A DNA stretch of 64,000 nucleotides from Buchnera aphidicola (Chaitoregma tattakana). GTDB taxonomy: Bacteria > Pseudomonadota > Gammaproteobacteria > Enterobacterales > Enterobacteriaceae. Positions 49,626-59,648 of the stretch are shown here, piece after piece. The notes beneath the pieces were generated by a model, which saw only the letters and a list, made by a program, of their open reading frames with translations, made no database searches and was not told the DNA's origin. The translations under genes and the position numbers were made by a program. The stretch covers positions 232,114 through 296,113 of the forward strand of contig NZ_CP134991.1 in NCBI RefSeq assembly GCF_039370165.1, given 5' to 3'. How positions within the stretch are numbered: position 1 is the stretch's first letter; every line of letters begins with the position of its first letter.

Positions 49626-49892
49626 ATGATTGAAAAAAAAATAAAAAATATATTAAAAAAAAAAATAAATTTATATAACATAAACGTCAAAAAAACAGAT
49701 AACAATTTTGAAATTGTCGTAGTAAGCGACATTTTTCTAAATAAGACAGAACTACAAAAACAGCAAATAGTCTATTCTAATATACAAAAACTAATTTTTA
49801 AAAAAAAAATACATGCTGTTACTATTTATGCATATTCTATTAAAGAATGGAAAAAAAAATCCTTAAAACAAAAAACACAAAAAAACAAATAA
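49626..49892 (+). CDS. ibaG: BolA-family protein IbaG (YrbA)
   Basis: BolA-like acid-stress and iron-sulfur related protein that partners monothiol glutaredoxin in E. coli. 88 aa (E. coli 84-89). The conserved core is NFEIVVVSDIFLNKTELQKQQIVYSNI and KIHAVTIYAYSIKEW, close to E. coli (RVKKQQTVYGPL, IHAVSIKAYTPAEW). Start chosen at MIEKKIKN; the frame is open from a TTG five codons earlier. murA, which follows in E. coli, is absent. Confidence 0.88.
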   Translation: MIEKKIKNILKKKINLYNINVKKTDNNFEIVVVSDIFLNKTELQKQQIVYSNIQKLIFKKKIHAVTIYAYSIKEWKKKSLKQKTQKNK

Positions 49893-50008
49893 AAAAAATA
49901 ATTTTACATACTTTTCAGCATGAAGATTTTTAAAAAACAATAAAATTTATTGAAAATATATATAATATTGTTCTTTAAAAGTGTAAAAAAAATGCAGGTA
50001 ACAAAAAA

Positions 50009-50332
50009 ATGAAGGCAATATTTATTATTAAAAATAATCAATATTTAGCAAATACTGGTGATACTATTAATGTAAAAAAAATAGATTATAAAATTGGCAA
50101 CATAATTTTTTTTAAAAAAGTTCTAGCAATATCAACTAAAAAAAAAATAATGATAGGAAAACCATTTTTAGATAAAGAATATGTAGAAGCAATAATAAAA
50201 TCTCATAAAAAAAGTAAAAAAATTCACATCATAAAACATAAAAGAAGAAAACATTATAAAAAGAAACAAGGACATAGACAAGAATATACAGTGATAAAAA
50301 TAACAAAAATAAGTAATAACAATAGGACTTAA
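50009..50332 (+). CDS. rplU: 50S ribosomal protein L21
   Basis: 107 aa (E. coli 103). C-terminal half is clear: [32 protein letters not shown]. The N-terminal half is diverged but aligns ([22 protein letters not shown]). First gene of rplU-rpmA-obgE, the E. coli order. Confidence 0.94.
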   Translation: MKAIFIIKNNQYLANTGDTINVKKIDYKIGNIIFFKKVLAISTKKKIMIGKPFLDKEYVEAIIKSHKKSKKIHIIKHKRRKHYKKKQGHRQEYTVIKITKISNNNRT

Positions 50333-50337
50333 TAAAT

Positions 50338-50589
50338 ATGGCACATAAGAAGGCTGGAGGATCAACTAGAAACGGTCGAGATTCTAATCCTAAAAGACTA
50401 GGAATAAAAAAATTTGGTGGCGAAAAAGTACATCCAGGAAATATAATATTAACACAAAGAGGAACTAAATTTCACCCAGGGAAAAATGTAGCATGTGGCC
50501 GCGACCATACATTATATGCATTGGTATCAGGATCAATAAAATTCGAAACAAAAGGCATTAATAAAAGGAAATATGTGAAAATTATATAA
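50338..50589 (+). CDS. rpmA: 50S ribosomal protein L27
   Basis: 83 aa (E. coli 85). [22 protein letters not shown] and [27 protein letters not shown] are near-identical to E. coli L27, whose N-terminal tail reaches the peptidyl transferase centre. Starts 5 bp after rplU. Confidence 0.97.
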   Translation: MAHKKAGGSTRNGRDSNPKRLGIKKFGGEKVHPGNIILTQRGTKFHPGKNVACGRDHTLYALVSGSIKFETKGINKRKYVKII

Positions 50590-50684
50590 CATGTTATATT
50601 TTTTAAAAAAAGTGATATATTAAAATTTTTTTATAATACTTCAAACGAAAAAAAATTAAAATATAGTTTTATAAAGAGAAATAA

Positions 50685-51686
<1,002 letters not shown>

Positions 51687-51702
51687 TTGTGTTAAACTTT
51701 AA

Positions 51703-51733
51703 AACCCGAGTATATAGAAGATTATACCGGGTT
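51703..51733. terminator. Bidirectional terminator between obgE and rpsI
   Basis: AACCCG(A)GTATA (51703-51714) pairs with TATACCGGGTT (51723-51733): an 11 bp stem with one bulged base and an 8-base loop, between two convergent operons. Confidence 0.8.
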
Positions 51734-51753
51734 ATAAATTTGTATTTTAAAAT

Positions 51754-52143
51754 TTAACGCTTAGAAAATTGCGGTTTTTTTCTAGCTTTTCTAAGTCCAC
51801 ACTTTTTTCTTTCCACTTTTCTAGAATCTCTAGTAACAAATCCAACTTTTTTTAATTTAGGTTTAAAAGATCCGTCATATTGTATTAATGATTTTGTAAT
51901 TCCCTGTCTTATAGCGCTAGCTTGACTAGATATGCCCCCTCCTTTTACAGTAATAAAAAAATCAAATTTATTATGTAAATCTAATAATATTACTGGTTGT
52001 AAAACAATGTCGCATAAAGTTTTTCTTGTAAAATATTTGCTTAATTTTTTTTTGTTTATTATAATTTTACCAACTCCAATTTTTAAAAATACTCTAGCAG
52101 AAGAAGTTTTTCTCCTACCTGTTCCATAATTTTTTGTGTTCAT
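51754..52143 (-). CDS. rpsI: 30S ribosomal protein S9
   Basis: 129 aa (E. coli 130). [18 protein letters not shown] at the N-terminus, [16 protein letters not shown] in the middle, and the C-terminal tail [19 protein letters not shown] whose last residues contact the P-site tRNA. Follows rplM, as in E. coli. Confidence 0.97.
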   Translation of the reverse strand: MNTKNYGTGRRKTSSARVFLKIGVGKIIINKKKLSKYFTRKTLCDIVLQPVILLDLHNKFDFFITVKGGGISSQASAIRQGITKSLIQYDGSFKPKLKKVGFVTRDSRKVERKKCGLRKARKKPQFSKR

Positions 52144-52164
52144 AATTTATTTAAAAATTCCTAA

Positions 52165-52593
52165 TCAAATTTCTAATAATGTTGGTTTTTGGGCAGAATG
52201 TTTAAAAACATTTCCTGAATATATTTTTAATTTTTTAATAATTTTTCTACCTAGTGTATTTTTTGGTAACATACCTTTAATAGCTCTTTTTATAACAAAT
52301 TCAGGCTGTATTAATAATAAACTTTTCAAATTAATAGCCTTTAACCCACCAACATATCCAGTATGTCTAAAATAAATTTTTTTGTTTATTTTATTTCCAG
52401 TAAACGAAATTTTTTCCGCATTGAATATAACTATATAATCTCCATTATCTACACTACTAACATAATTAGATTTATGTTTACCAATTAAATATTTAGATAC
52501 ACTAGACGCTAATCTTCCTAATATTTTGTTTTCAGCATTTACATAAAACCATCTTTTTTTATTTATAATATTTTTGACAAAAAAAGTTTTCAT
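52165..52593 (-). CDS. rplM: 50S ribosomal protein L13
   Basis: 142 aa, equal to E. coli. Features WFYVNAENKILGRLASSVSKYL, HTGYVGGLKAIN and the C-terminal GMLPKNTLGRKIIKKLKIYSGNVFKHSAQKP. First gene of the rplM-rpsI operon; divergent from pheA over 233 bp. Confidence 0.97.
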   Translation of the reverse strand: MKTFFVKNIINKKRWFYVNAENKILGRLASSVSKYLIGKHKSNYVSSVDNGDYIVIFNAEKISFTGNKINKKIYFRHTGYVGGLKAINLKSLLLIQPEFVIKRAIKGMLPKNTLGRKIIKKLKIYSGNVFKHSAQKPTLLEI

Positions 52594-52826
52594 TTTAAAA
52601 AAAACACCTATATAATAATATTATTAATAAGAATTTTAAAAAGTTTCATATAATAAAAATATATTTTTTATATAAATTATAACATTATATTAAAAAAAAG
52701 AAATTATTTAAAAAAAATAAAACTTTACGTTTTTATAATTAAAAATTTTTACATTTTTATTTTTTTTTAACATTTAGTATTAAAATTCTAATTTAATTTT
52801 TATAATATACAAGAGAACATATTTTT

Positions 52827-53951
52827 ATGAATTTAGAAACGGATCTTTTAAAACTTAGGAACAAAATTGATAAAATAGATAATACTATAATTAAAAAAAT
52901 TTTTGAAAGAAATTGTATTTCTAAGAAAATTGCTCAAACTAAAATTTATTTAAAAAAAAATGTAAAAGATAATAATAGAGAAAAAAAAATATTATCAAAA
53001 ATATGTAACGAATCTAAAAAATATAATATTTCCAAAAAATGTTTAAAAAAAATTTTTGAAATTATAATATATTATTCAATTAAAATACAAAAAAAAGTAT
53101 TTTTACATGGAAATATAAAAAAAATATCACTTTTAGGTCCTAAAGGTACATATTCATATTACGTTACAAAAAAATATTGTGATAAAAATAATATATTACA
53201 CAAGATTTTATCATATAAAACATTTGAGGATGCGGCTAAATCTGTAGAAAATAACATATCAGATATATCAATATTGCCGTTAGAAAACAGTAATACTGGA
53301 AAGATCAAAGACGTTTATAACATTTTATTAAATACTAAGTTATTTATTACAGAAGTAATATATTTACAAATAAATCATTGTCTATTATCTAACAATGAAA
53401 ATATAGAAGTTAAACAAATAAAAAAAATATATACTCATATTCAACCTTTTTTACAATGTGAAAAGTTTATAAAAAAATTTTGTACATCTAATATTAAATT
53501 CACTAAAAGTACATCAAGTGCAATAAGAATTATATTAAAAAAACGAGAAAAACATGTAGCCGCTATAGCTAGCTCAAAAAATGTGAAACTATTTAATTTA
53601 AAAATTTTAAAAAAAAATATACAAAATAATAAAAAAAATTTTACTAAATTTATAATGTTGAAAAAAAATATTATTAAAAAAATAGACAAAAACAAAAAAA
53701 TAGTATTAATAAGATTTAAGTATACTAGAGACATATTTCCCTCTGACATATTACTAATAATGCACAAAGAAAACATAAATATACAATCGTTAAAAAAATA
53801 CAAAAATAAATCATATACATATTTTATGGAAATATTAAATAGTAAAATACTTAAACTTAACATAAAACAGATATTAAAAAAAATTTCTAAAATTTCTGAA
53901 AATGTTAGAATAATAGGAAACTATAACTTTTTTTTAAAAAAAAATTTTTAA
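52827..53951 (+). CDS. pheA: Chorismate mutase/prephenate dehydratase (P-protein)
   Basis: Bifunctional enzyme from chorismate to phenylpyruvate in phenylalanine synthesis. 374 aa (E. coli 386). The mutase domain (~1-90) keeps the active-site residues: LKLRNKI (Arg11), FERN (Arg28), QTK (Lys39), KDNNRE (Asp48, Glu52). The dehydratase domain (~100-285) starts SLLGPKGTYSY and holds ILPLENSNTGKI and NFTKFIML with the catalytic Thr. In the ACT domain (~295-374) the GALV and ESRP motifs that bind feedback phenylalanine in E. coli read FPSDIL and LKKYK. Confidence 0.95.
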   Translation: MNLETDLLKLRNKIDKIDNTIIKKIFERNCISKKIAQTKIYLKKNVKDNNREKKILSKICNESKKYNISKKCLKKIFEIIIYYSIKIQKKVFLHGNIKKISLLGPKGTYSYYVTKKYCDKNNILHKILSYKTFEDAAKSVENNISDISILPLENSNTGKIKDVYNILLNTKLFITEVIYLQINHCLLSNNENIEVKQIKKIYTHIQPFLQCEKFIKKFCTSNIKFTKSTSSAIRIILKKREKHVAAIASSKNVKLFNLKILKKNIQNNKKNFTKFIMLKKNIIKKIDKNKKIVLIRFKYTRDIFPSDILLIMHKENINIQSLKKYKNKSYTYFMEILNSKILKLNIKQILKKISKISENVRIIGNYNFFLKKNF

Positions 53952-53980
53952 ATACACTAAATATATTTTAAGAGAAAAAA

Positions 53981-55327
53981 ATGTTTAAAAGTTTAAGAGA
54001 AAAATTCAATACTATAATAGAAAAAATATATGGAGTAGGAAGAATAACTAAAAAAGATATAAATAGCACTATACGAGAAATTAGAACATCTTTTTTAGAA
54101 GCAGACGTAGCTATAGAGGTAACAAAAAAATTTATTTACAAAATAAAAAAAAAAGCAATAGGAAAAAAAATAAACAAAAGCTTTACTCCTGGACAAGAGT
54201 TAATAAATATAATACAAAAAGAAATGTTATTAGAATTTGGAGAAGATCCTAGCCTTATAAATATATCTTCGAAGAATCCATCTATAATATTAGTAGTAGG
54301 ATTACAGGGAATGGGTAAAACTACTAGTACTGTAAAAATAGCAAACTTTATAAAGAAAAAAAATAAGAAGAGAGTGTGCGTATTTTCATTAGATATAAAT
54401 AGACCGGCTGGAATAGAACAACTAAAACTTTTATCAAATATGTCTAACATAGATTTTTTAGATATAGAAAATAAGACAAATCATATTAAAATATTAGAAA
54501 TAGGATTAAAAAAAGCTAAAAAAAAATTATATGAATGTATTCTAATAGATACTGCTGGCAGGTTGCATGTAAACAAACATATGATGGAAGATTTAAAAAA
54601 TATACAGCGATTTTCCAACCCAATAGAAACATTATTAGTTTGCGACGCCATGATAGGACAAGATTCTATAAAAATAATAGAAAGCTTTAATAATAATATT
54701 AATTTAACAGGCATAGTTTTGACCAAAACAGATAGTGATGCTAGATGTGGAATTGCATTATCTGCTAAGAGCATAACAAAACAACCGATAAAATTTTTAT
54801 GTTTTGGAGAACAAATTCACCAAATAGAAATATTTAAACCAAAAAAAATGGTTAATAGAATAATAGGAATGGATGACATAACATCATTTATAGAAAAAAT
54901 AAATAATAAAATAAACAAAAAAAATCTGTCTTTATCAAGAAATTATTTAAGAAGAAAAAATAGATTTAATTTAAATAATTTTTTAAATCAAATTGATAAA
55001 TTAGATAAAATTGGAGGAGTTGATAAAATTATAGAAAGAATACCAGAACAATATGTTTTAAAAAATCAAACAATTTCGAGCTTAAATAATTCATTGGTAA
55101 AAAATTTTAAAACAATTATACAATCTATGACACATAAAGAAAGAAATAATCCAAAAATAATAAAAGGATCAAGAAAAAAAAGAATAGCATTAGGATCAGG
55201 ATGTACTATACAACAAGTTAATATATTGTTACAAAAATTTTACCATGTAAAAAAAATTATGAACAGGATGAAAAAAGACGGAACAAAAAGTTTTTTTAAA
55301 AACTTATTTAACAAAAAAATTTTTTAA
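53981..55327 (+). CDS. ffh: Signal recognition particle protein Ffh
   Basis: SRP GTPase that binds 4.5S RNA and hydrophobic signal sequences. 448 aa (E. coli 453). N domain, then G domain with VVGLQGMGKTTSTVKIA, DTAGRLH and TKTDSDARCG. The M domain at the C-terminus has RIALGSGCTIQQVNILLQKF. Heads the operon ffh-rpsP-rimM-trmD-rplS, as in E. coli. Confidence 0.96.
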   Translation: MFKSLREKFNTIIEKIYGVGRITKKDINSTIREIRTSFLEADVAIEVTKKFIYKIKKKAIGKKINKSFTPGQELINIIQKEMLLEFGEDPSLINISSKNPSIILVVGLQGMGKTTSTVKIANFIKKKNKKRVCVFSLDINRPAGIEQLKLLSNMSNIDFLDIENKTNHIKILEIGLKKAKKKLYECILIDTAGRLHVNKHMMEDLKNIQRFSNPIETLLVCDAMIGQDSIKIIESFNNNINLTGIVLTKTDSDARCGIALSAKSITKQPIKFLCFGEQIHQIEIFKPKKMVNRIIGMDDITSFIEKINNKINKKNLSLSRNYLRRKNRFNLNNFLNQIDKLDKIGGVDKIIERIPEQYVLKNQTISSLNNSLVKNFKTIIQSMTHKERNNPKIIKGSRKKRIALGSGCTIQQVNILLQKFYHVKKIMNRMKKDGTKSFFKNLFNKKIF

Positions 55328-55352
55328 CAAAAATCTTAGGAAAAATTAACAA

Positions 55353-55598
55353 ATGGTTAAAATACGATTATCTAGAAAAGGATCAAAAAAAAGACCGTTT
55401 TATCAGATTTTAGTATCTGATGTAAGGTCTCCACAAAATGGAAAATTTATAGAAAAAGTGGGATACTATGATCCAATTAAAAAAAATGCTACAAAAAATT
55501 TTTTCATATCAATAGAAAGAGTTAACTTTTGGGTTAGTAAAGGTGCTATTTTATCTAAAAGAGTAAAAAATATTATGAAAATAAAAAAATTATGTTAG
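55353..55598 (+). CDS. rpsP: 30S ribosomal protein S16
   Basis: 81 aa (E. coli 82). MVKIRLSRKGSKKRPFYQILVSDVRSPQNGKFIEKVGYYDP is typical S16. TAGGAAAA precedes the ATG. Overlaps the rimM start by 7 bases. Confidence 0.97.
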   Translation: MVKIRLSRKGSKKRPFYQILVSDVRSPQNGKFIEKVGYYDPIKKNATKNFFISIERVNFWVSKGAILSKRVKNIMKIKKLC

Positions 55599-56107
55599 TA
55601 GTAGGAATTATAAAAAAATCTTTTGGAATATTTGGATGGTTAAAACTAGTTTCGTTTACTGAAAAACAAAAAAATATGTTTAACTATTTACCATTATATA
55701 TATGTATAAAAAAAGAATATAAAAAAATAGAAATAAAAAAGTGGAAAATTTATAAAAAAAATATTTTAGTAAAAATTAAAAATGTAGAAAATAGAACAGA
55801 GTCTGAAAAATTTGTTAAAAAAAAAATATTTGCAAACAAATCTTCTATTCCTATATTAACACAAAATGAATATTATTATAAAGATATAATAAAATGTAAA
55901 GTATATGATAATAAAAATAATTTTTTAGGAATAGTTTTAAAAATAATAGACGCAAAAACATCTAGCATATTGTTAATAAAATTAAATGATACATTGAAAA
56001 ATCTTAACAAAGAAATATTAATACCATTTATAATAAATGAATATATAAAAGAAATAAACATAAAAAAGAAACAAATTATAGTAAAAAATTATATTTACTT
56101 TATCTAA
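55592..56107 (+). CDS. rimM: Ribosome maturation factor RimM
   Basis: Two-domain (RimM N plus PRC barrel) factor for 30S head maturation. 171 aa (E. coli 182). VVGIIKKSFGIFGWLKLVSFTE matches the N-terminus; YYKDIIKCKVYDNKNNFLGIVLKI corresponds to the PRC barrel start. Otherwise diverged. Position between rpsP and trmD supports the call. Confidence 0.9.
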   Translation: MLVVGIIKKSFGIFGWLKLVSFTEKQKNMFNYLPLYICIKKEYKKIEIKKWKIYKKNILVKIKNVENRTESEKFVKKKIFANKSSIPILTQNEYYYKDIIKCKVYDNKNNFLGIVLKIIDAKTSSILLIKLNDTLKNLNKEILIPFIINEYIKEINIKKKQIIVKNYIYFI

Positions 56108-56112
56108 ATAAT

Positions 56113-56868
56113 ATGAAAACAAAAAATAACTTTATAATAAACATAATAACTATATTTCCAGAAATGTTTAAAATCATATTAAAATATGGAATAATAAAAA
56201 AATCTATCGAAAAAAAAATATTAAAAATAAAATGCTGGAATCCTAGAAAATTTATAAATGACAAAAGTAAAAATATAGACGACAAACCATATGGTGGCGG
56301 CCCTGGAATGATTATAAAACCGTATCCACTATATAATACAATAGAACACATAAAAAATTTATGTAAAAAAAATAGTATACAAACTATTTATATGTCTCCC
56401 CAAGGAAAAAAAATAAGTAAAAAAGTAATATTAAATATTTTACAACATAAACAAATAATATTAGTGTGTGGAAGATATAAAGGAATAGATGAAAGAATAA
56501 TAATAAAAGAAATAGATCAAGAAATATCAATAGGAGACTATGTATTAACTGGTGGTGAAATACCAGCAATGGTTTTAATAGAATGTATTATAAGATTTGT
56601 ACCTGGAATTTTAAAAAAAAAATGTTCTATAGAAGATTCATTTTTTAATGGTCTATTAGACCATCCTAACTATACTAAACCTAAAATATTTAAAGGTATA
56701 CAAGTTCCAAAAGTGTTATTGTCAGGTAATCATAAAAATATAAAGATATGGAAATCTAAAGAATCTTTAAAAGCGACATTATTAAAAAGACCAGATATGT
56801 TAAAAAAAAAAATTAAATATAATAAAAAAGAGATTTTAAAAATCTTAGGACAAGAGTACAAAAACTAA
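56113..56868 (+). CDS. trmD: tRNA (guanine-N1-)-methyltransferase TrmD
   Basis: Methylates G37 next to the anticodon to prevent +1 frameshifting. 251 aa (E. coli 255). Trefoil-knot segments IITIFPEMF, DDKPYGGGPGMIIKPYPL, LVCGRYKGIDERI and SIGDYVLTGGEIPAMVLIE (with the catalytic Asp region) are intact. The C-terminal region carries LDHPNYTKP. Confidence 0.96.
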   Translation: MKTKNNFIINIITIFPEMFKIILKYGIIKKSIEKKILKIKCWNPRKFINDKSKNIDDKPYGGGPGMIIKPYPLYNTIEHIKNLCKKNSIQTIYMSPQGKKISKKVILNILQHKQIILVCGRYKGIDERIIIKEIDQEISIGDYVLTGGEIPAMVLIECIIRFVPGILKKKCSIEDSFFNGLLDHPNYTKPKIFKGIQVPKVLLSGNHKNIKIWKSKESLKATLLKRPDMLKKKIKYNKKEILKILGQEYKN

Positions 56869-56895
56869 TTTTATATAACAATTAAAATGATATTT

Positions 56896-57258
56896 ATGAA
56901 AAAAATTATAGAAAAAATAGAAAATAACAATATATTAAAAAATATACCGACATTTCAGTCTGGAGATACAATTAACGTAAAAAGTTGGATAATAGAAGGA
57001 GAAAAAAAAAGAATACAAAATTTTACAGGAATTGTTATAGCAACTAGAAATAGAGGATTTAGATCATCATTCACAGTAAGAAAAATTTCTAATGGAGAGG
57101 GTGTCGAAAGAGTTTTTAAAAAATATTCCCCTATAATAAAAGAAATAGAAATAAAAAAAATTTCAAAAGTTAGAAAATCCAAATTATATTATATGAGAAA
57201 ATTGCATGGAAAATCTTATAAAATAAAAGAAAAACAAAATAAAAAAAAAGTACATTAG
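56896..57258 (+). CDS. rplS: 50S ribosomal protein L19
   Basis: 120 aa from the chosen start (E. coli 115). Contains FQSGDTINVKSWIIEGEKKRIQNFTGIVIATRNRG and FTVRKISNGEGVERVFKKYSP. The ATG at 56896 gives the usual N-terminal length; another in-frame ATG lies at 56887. Last gene of the ffh operon. Confidence 0.95.
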   Translation: MKKIIEKIENNNILKNIPTFQSGDTINVKSWIIEGEKKRIQNFTGIVIATRNRGFRSSFTVRKISNGEGVERVFKKYSPIIKEIEIKKISKVRKSKLYYMRKLHGKSYKIKEKQNKKKVH

Positions 57259-57290
57259 CAAATTTATTTTATAAGAATATTATATTTACC

Positions 57291-57318
57291 ATCATGCAGT
57301 ATTATAAAACTGCATGAT
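57291..57318. terminator. Hairpin between rplS and tldD
   Basis: Perfect 10 bp stem ATCATGCAGT (57291-57300) with ACTGCATGAT (57309-57318), 8-base loop, in the gap between two convergent genes. Probably a bidirectional terminator, although T tracts are weak on both sides. Confidence 0.75.
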
Positions 57319-57327
57319 ACAAAAATA

Positions 57328-58779
57328 TTAAACTGACCCGCCAACAGTTATATGTTCTATTTTAATAGTAGGTTGACCCACTCCTACATGAACTTCTTGA
57401 TTTTCTTTCACACATACTCCTAGTCCATCATCTATTCTAAAGTCGTTGCCAACCATAGAAATATTTTTCATTACATTTAATGCAGACCCAATAAATGCAA
57501 TGTCCTTAATAGGATATGTTATTTTACCGTTTTGTATTAAGTATGCTCTTGAAGAATTAAAAACAAAATTTCCTGAAACAATATCTACTTGTCCTCCTGA
57601 AAAATTTACAGCATATATTCCGTATTTAACACTATTTATAATATCCTTAGGATCAGTGGTGCCATTAAGCATATAAGTATTTGTCATTCTAGGATATGGT
57701 ATAAATTTATAAGATTCTCTTCTAGCGTTTCCTGTAAGATCTGATTTCGTTAACATAGAATTATACATATCTTGCAAATATTTACACAAAATACCATCTT
57801 TTATTAAAATATTAAATCTTGTATTAACACCCTCATCATCTATGTTGGAAGTTCCTGCTCCATGTAAAAAAGTTCCATTATCTACTATTGTACATAAGTT
57901 AGAAGCTATTTTTTGTCCTATTTTGTTACTATATATTGAAATATTTTTTCTACTAAAGTCACCTTCTAATCCATGTCCTATAGCTTCATGTAATAAAATA
58001 CCAGGCAATCCAGATCCTAATATTACTGGAAAAGAACCAGAAGGAGCACATTTTGCTTTTAGATTTATTAAAGACGATTTTACTGCTTTTCTAGACCATT
58101 TTTTTATAATATTATTTTCACATTTTATAATATCTGAAAATAAATTATTAACATTATTTAACTTTCCACCACAACTTCCTGTAGAAACAATACTGTTCTC
58201 TTCAGAGAAAACTATTATTTTAATACATATAAAAGGTCTAACATCAGTAGAAATATTTTTATTTGTAGATGTCACCAAAACTTGTTCATATTTTATAAAC
58301 ATAGAAATTATGACGTTAAACACTCTTTTATCAATATTTCTAGCTAATTTATTTATCATATGTAATATTTCTAATTTTTCTAAAAAATAGCATTTTTGTA
58401 AATAATTTTTATATATAAAATTATTATTTTGATTTTTGTTATAAATTATATCTATACAACTAACATTTTTTTTAACAACATGCATATTAACAATACTTTT
58501 TACTAAATATCTTAATTTTTTTAAAGATATACCGTTAGAATAAATGAAATTAACTTTTTTATCTAATATAGATCTTGCGCTAATCCCAGAATCTTCAAAA
58601 TAAGATATTTTTTTAACTATATTTCTAGAAAATGTTATATACTCACAAGATATTACTTGAAAATATAAATCTGCATAATCTATATACAAAACATTTAAAT
58701 TATTAACTTCATAATTCATATCTTCATAAGAAATATTATGTTTTAAAATTAAATTATAAAATACCGAATCTAATTGCAT
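57328..58779 (-). CDS. tldD: Metalloprotease TldD
   Basis: Partner of TldE (PmbA) in a heterodimeric zinc protease known for maturing microcin B17 and degrading CcdA. 483 aa (E. coli 481). The zinc site HEAIGHGLEGD sits near residue 265. Conserved DIVSGNFVFNSSRAYLIQNGKI and GVGQPTIKIEHITVGGSV close the protein. No toxin or microcin genes are nearby. tldE is not in this window. Confidence 0.95.
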   Translation of the reverse strand: MQLDSVFYNLILKHNISYEDMNYEVNNLNVLYIDYADLYFQVISCEYITFSRNIVKKISYFEDSGISARSILDKKVNFIYSNGISLKKLRYLVKSIVNMHVVKKNVSCIDIIYNKNQNNNFIYKNYLQKCYFLEKLEILHMINKLARNIDKRVFNVIISMFIKYEQVLVTSTNKNISTDVRPFICIKIIVFSEENSIVSTGSCGGKLNNVNNLFSDIIKCENNIIKKWSRKAVKSSLINLKAKCAPSGSFPVILGSGLPGILLHEAIGHGLEGDFSRKNISIYSNKIGQKIASNLCTIVDNGTFLHGAGTSNIDDEGVNTRFNILIKDGILCKYLQDMYNSMLTKSDLTGNARRESYKFIPYPRMTNTYMLNGTTDPKDIINSVKYGIYAVNFSGGQVDIVSGNFVFNSSRAYLIQNGKITYPIKDIAFIGSALNVMKNISMVGNDFRIDDGLGVCVKENQEVHVGVGQPTIKIEHITVGGSV

Positions 58780-58968
58780 ATGTAATTATACTCATAATGA
58801 ATAATTAAAAAAATATATAATAAAACTTCTAAAAAAAAATGTTTATATACTAAATATAAAAATTATTTTGCATAATATATATTATAAAAATTTAAAATAT
58901 ATGTTAATTACATAAAACTATTATAATAATAATTTATAAAATACTCAAAAAAAACATAAAAAAATACA

Positions 58969-59424
58969 ATGAACAAAAATACTATTTTGTTAATAAACGG
59001 ACCAAATTTAAATTTATTGGGTGTAAGAGAAAAAAAAATATATGGAAATATAACTTTAGAATTGCTAATAAAAAAGTTAAAAAAAAAATCTAAAAAATTA
59101 AAAATAAATTTAAAAACTTTTCAATCTAATTCTGAATCTAAATTAATAGATAAAGTACAACAATCTAAAAATTTAGTAAATTATATTATAATTAATCCAG
59201 CTGCATATACACATACAAGCATAGCATTAAGAGATGCAATTTTATCAGTAAAAATTCCATTTATAGAAGTACATATTTCTAATATATATTCTAGAGAAAA
59301 TTTTCGAGCAAATTCTTGGTTTTCAGATATTGCTATAGGAACAATATGTGGTCTAGGTATACAAGGATATTTTTTAGCAATAGATGCAATATATGAAAAA
59401 ATGTTAAATAATAATATAAAATAA
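58969..59424 (+). CDS. aroQ: 3-dehydroquinate dehydratase, type II
   Basis: Third step of the shikimate pathway. 151 aa, the usual length of the dodecameric type II enzyme, unrelated to E. coli AroD. Catalytic INGPNLNLLGVRE (with the Tyr-bearing lid beyond), NPAAYTHTSIALRDAI, and EVHISNIYSRENFRANSW with the catalytic His. It feeds chorismate to pheA in the same window. Confidence 0.95.
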   Translation: MNKNTILLINGPNLNLLGVREKKIYGNITLELLIKKLKKKSKKLKINLKTFQSNSESKLIDKVQQSKNLVNYIIINPAAYTHTSIALRDAILSVKIPFIEVHISNIYSRENFRANSWFSDIAIGTICGLGIQGYFLAIDAIYEKMLNNNIK

Positions 59425-59442
59425 TTTATAATAATTAATAAA

Positions 59443-59473
59443 TTTTGCGCTTTTATAAAAAGAAAGCGCAAAA
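59443..59473. terminator. Terminator of aroQ
   Basis: Stem TTTTGCGCTTT (59443-59453) with AAAGCGCAAAA (59463-59473), 9-base loop. The A/T ends supply T tracts for both strands, so it could also stop leftward transcription arriving from rluD. Confidence 0.82.
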
Positions 59474-59648
59474 TAAAAATAAGAAAAAAAAATTTAAAGT
59501 AATTCGCAAAATTTTAAAAATATTCACATAATAAACAAAAAATTTTATAAAAAGAACTATAAAAATGTATATTAAAATATAATTCTAAACATTAAACTAT
59601 AAGCTATCTAAATCATACGTACATTTCTATATACAATCGCACATTCTA

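Noticed and set aside
57842..58390. 182-codon open frame on the + strand inside tldD
   Set aside because: Antisense shadow of a well-conserved tldD frame, with no ribosome binding site or recognisable product.
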